Assembly: GCF_011745145.1 (NCBI RefSeq)
Contig: NZ_CP050191.1
Span: 248,001 to 312,000 of the forward strand
Source: Mycobacterium sp. DL440
GTDB taxonomy: Bacteria; Actinomycetota; Actinomycetes; Mycobacteriales; Mycobacteriaceae
Reading direction: 5' to 3'
Length of the DNA: 64,000 nt
The notes under the pieces: generated by a model
Told to the model about the DNA's origin: nothing
The model's input: the letters and a program-made list of their open reading frames with translations, nothing else
Database searches by the model: none
In this document: positions 63,272 to 64,000 of the stretch, one piece after another
Layout: each line of letters starts with the position of its first letter
Position numbering within the stretch: position 1 is the stretch's first letter
Made by a program: the position numbers and the translations under genes

Positions 63272-64000
63272 TCAGGCTTCCAGCAGCCGCTGACCGGCAC
63301 CGACGGCCTTGCGGCCCGCCACGGCCAGCGCCGCCCACATCGTCACCTGGTTGGCGGTGACGACGGGCTTGTCGAGTTCACGCTCCAGGCGGGCGATCAG
63401 ATCGTAGGTCGGCAGATTCGTACAACTGATGACGATCGCCTGCGCGTCGGAACAGTCTGTGGCACACACCAACTCGGCAGTCGTCTCGTAGGGCACCGCC
63501 CAGATCCGCGATGTCATACCCAGGCCTGCGGTGGCGGCCACCTCGATGCCGGCCTCCATGAGGTAACTGGTCAGCCCGCTGGTGAGGTCGGTGGTGTAAG
63601 GAGTGACGGTGGCGACGGTCCGCACACCCAGGTGCCGGAGGGCGGCGAGCATGGCGCCGCTGGTGGTCACCGCGGCAGGAGCTCCGGCGGCACGCATCGC
63701 CGCGACCAAGGCCGCCTCGCCGGCCATTCCCTTCACGAAGCTTCCCGCGGTACATGCATACGCCGTGACCAGTGGCGACACCGAGAGCACGTTCGCGGCA
63801 CCGGCCTCGACCTGCTCGGGTTCGGAGACATGCACCGCCATATCGATGGTCACCGGGAGCGGGGCGTACCGCAACCGGGTGACGTAGAGGCTGACGTCAT
63901 TGGGCACCCAGCGCCACAGTTCGCGGTCGAGGGCGAAGTCGTATGGCGTCACGACGCCTATCCCCACCTGCTGCAACGGTGGGGGAGGAACGACATCCTC
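63272..64000 (-). CDS. Maleate isomerase / Asp-Glu racemase-family enzyme, 5' end outside window
   Basis: Open to the right edge; about 242 residues are visible and the true start is probably beyond base 64000 (a TTG at 63976 is less likely because the upstream codons still read EDVVPPPP). Both active-site cysteines of the family are present: LVTAYACTAGSFVKGMAGEA and AIVISCTNLPTYDLIARLER. The N-terminus GIGVVTPYDFALDRELWRWV is typical of maleate cis-trans isomerases and related enzymes. The C-terminal PVVTANQVTMWAALAVAGRK is nearly identical to that of the downstream paralogue. Forms an operon with it and gntR; 25 bp separate the two. Confidence 0.75.
   Translation of the reverse strand, partial: EDVVPPPPLQQVGIGVVTPYDFALDRELWRWVPNDVSLYVTRLRYAPLPVTIDMAVHVSEPEQVEAGAANVLSVSPLVTAYACTAGSFVKGMAGEAALVAAMRAAGAPAAVTTSGAMLAALRHLGVRTVATVTPYTTDLTSGLTSYLMEAGIEVAATAGLGMTSRIWAVPYETTAELVCATDCSDAQAIVISCTNLPTYDLIARLERELDKPVVTANQVTMWAALAVAGRKAVGAGQRLLEA

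Overview
The window is about 64 kb of GC-rich chromosome from a mycobacterium, most likely an environmental rapid grower (Mycolicibacterium type). The reasons are a complete mycofactocin locus, DUF3060/DUF3558 lipoproteins, LpqN-like and cutinase-like exported proteins, frequent GTG starts, and a gene order that follows M. tuberculosis from about Rv0672 to Rv0724 with several lineage-specific insertions. Rv numbers are from memory of that synteny, not from a search.

Layout. 1-3.4 kb: fadE8-like / echA4-like / PaaX-type regulator / echA5-like acyl-CoA catabolic cluster. 3.4-8.7 kb: an exported Ala-rich protein, a MarR regulator, two DUF3060 proteins, a DUF3558 lipoprotein pair and a TetR regulator; mmpS5/mmpL5/Rv0678, expected here by synteny, are absent. 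8.7-13.3 kb: the str operon (rpsL-rpsG-fusA-tuf) with an intrinsic terminator. 13.4-16.2 kb: a cutinase-like protein, a SHOCT membrane protein and a mycofactocin-type SDR preceded by a KstR-like site. 16.2-21.3 kb: an inserted arginine/ornithine block (USP, rocE-like permease with an in-frame stop, rocD, dimethylargininase, divergent Lrp). 21.3-24.4 kb: a ferredoxin reductase and an ECF sigma/VOC pair. 24.5-31.7 kb: mftR and mftABCDEFG. 31.7-37.8 kb: drug-type MFS, TetR, P450, carboxylesterase lipoprotein, SnoaL-like protein and DUF4442 protein. 38.1-43.7 kb: S10 operon (rpsJ to rpsQ). 43.8-52.97 kb: an accessory segment between the S10 and spc operons, with remnants of an MPT83-type gene and rskA, NUDIX, FAD oxidase, two TetR genes, DUF2306, and an arylsulfatase / lipoprotein / formylglycine-generating-enzyme set. 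53.0-57.4 kb: spc operon (rplN to rplO) with its own promoter. 57.4-64 kb: LLM flavin enzyme, SppA, MHS transporter, GntR regulator and two Asp/Glu-racemase-superfamily enzymes, the last running off the right edge.

The genes form several working units. The mft genes make the redox cofactor mycofactocin from the MftA peptide; the upstream SDR is the kind of dehydrogenase that uses it. The sulfatase and FGE are an enzyme and its activating enzyme. The roc genes would import and degrade arginine, methylarginine or ornithine. The GntR/racemase/MHS set looks like a small catabolic operon with its transporter.

The most notable non-gene signals are four intergenic hairpins sharing the arm GCGAGCAGACG (one a 28-bp perfect inverted repeat), paired palindromic operators in front of TetR genes, the premature stop in the rocE-like permease, and the deletion scar joining an MPT83-type tail to an rskA tail.
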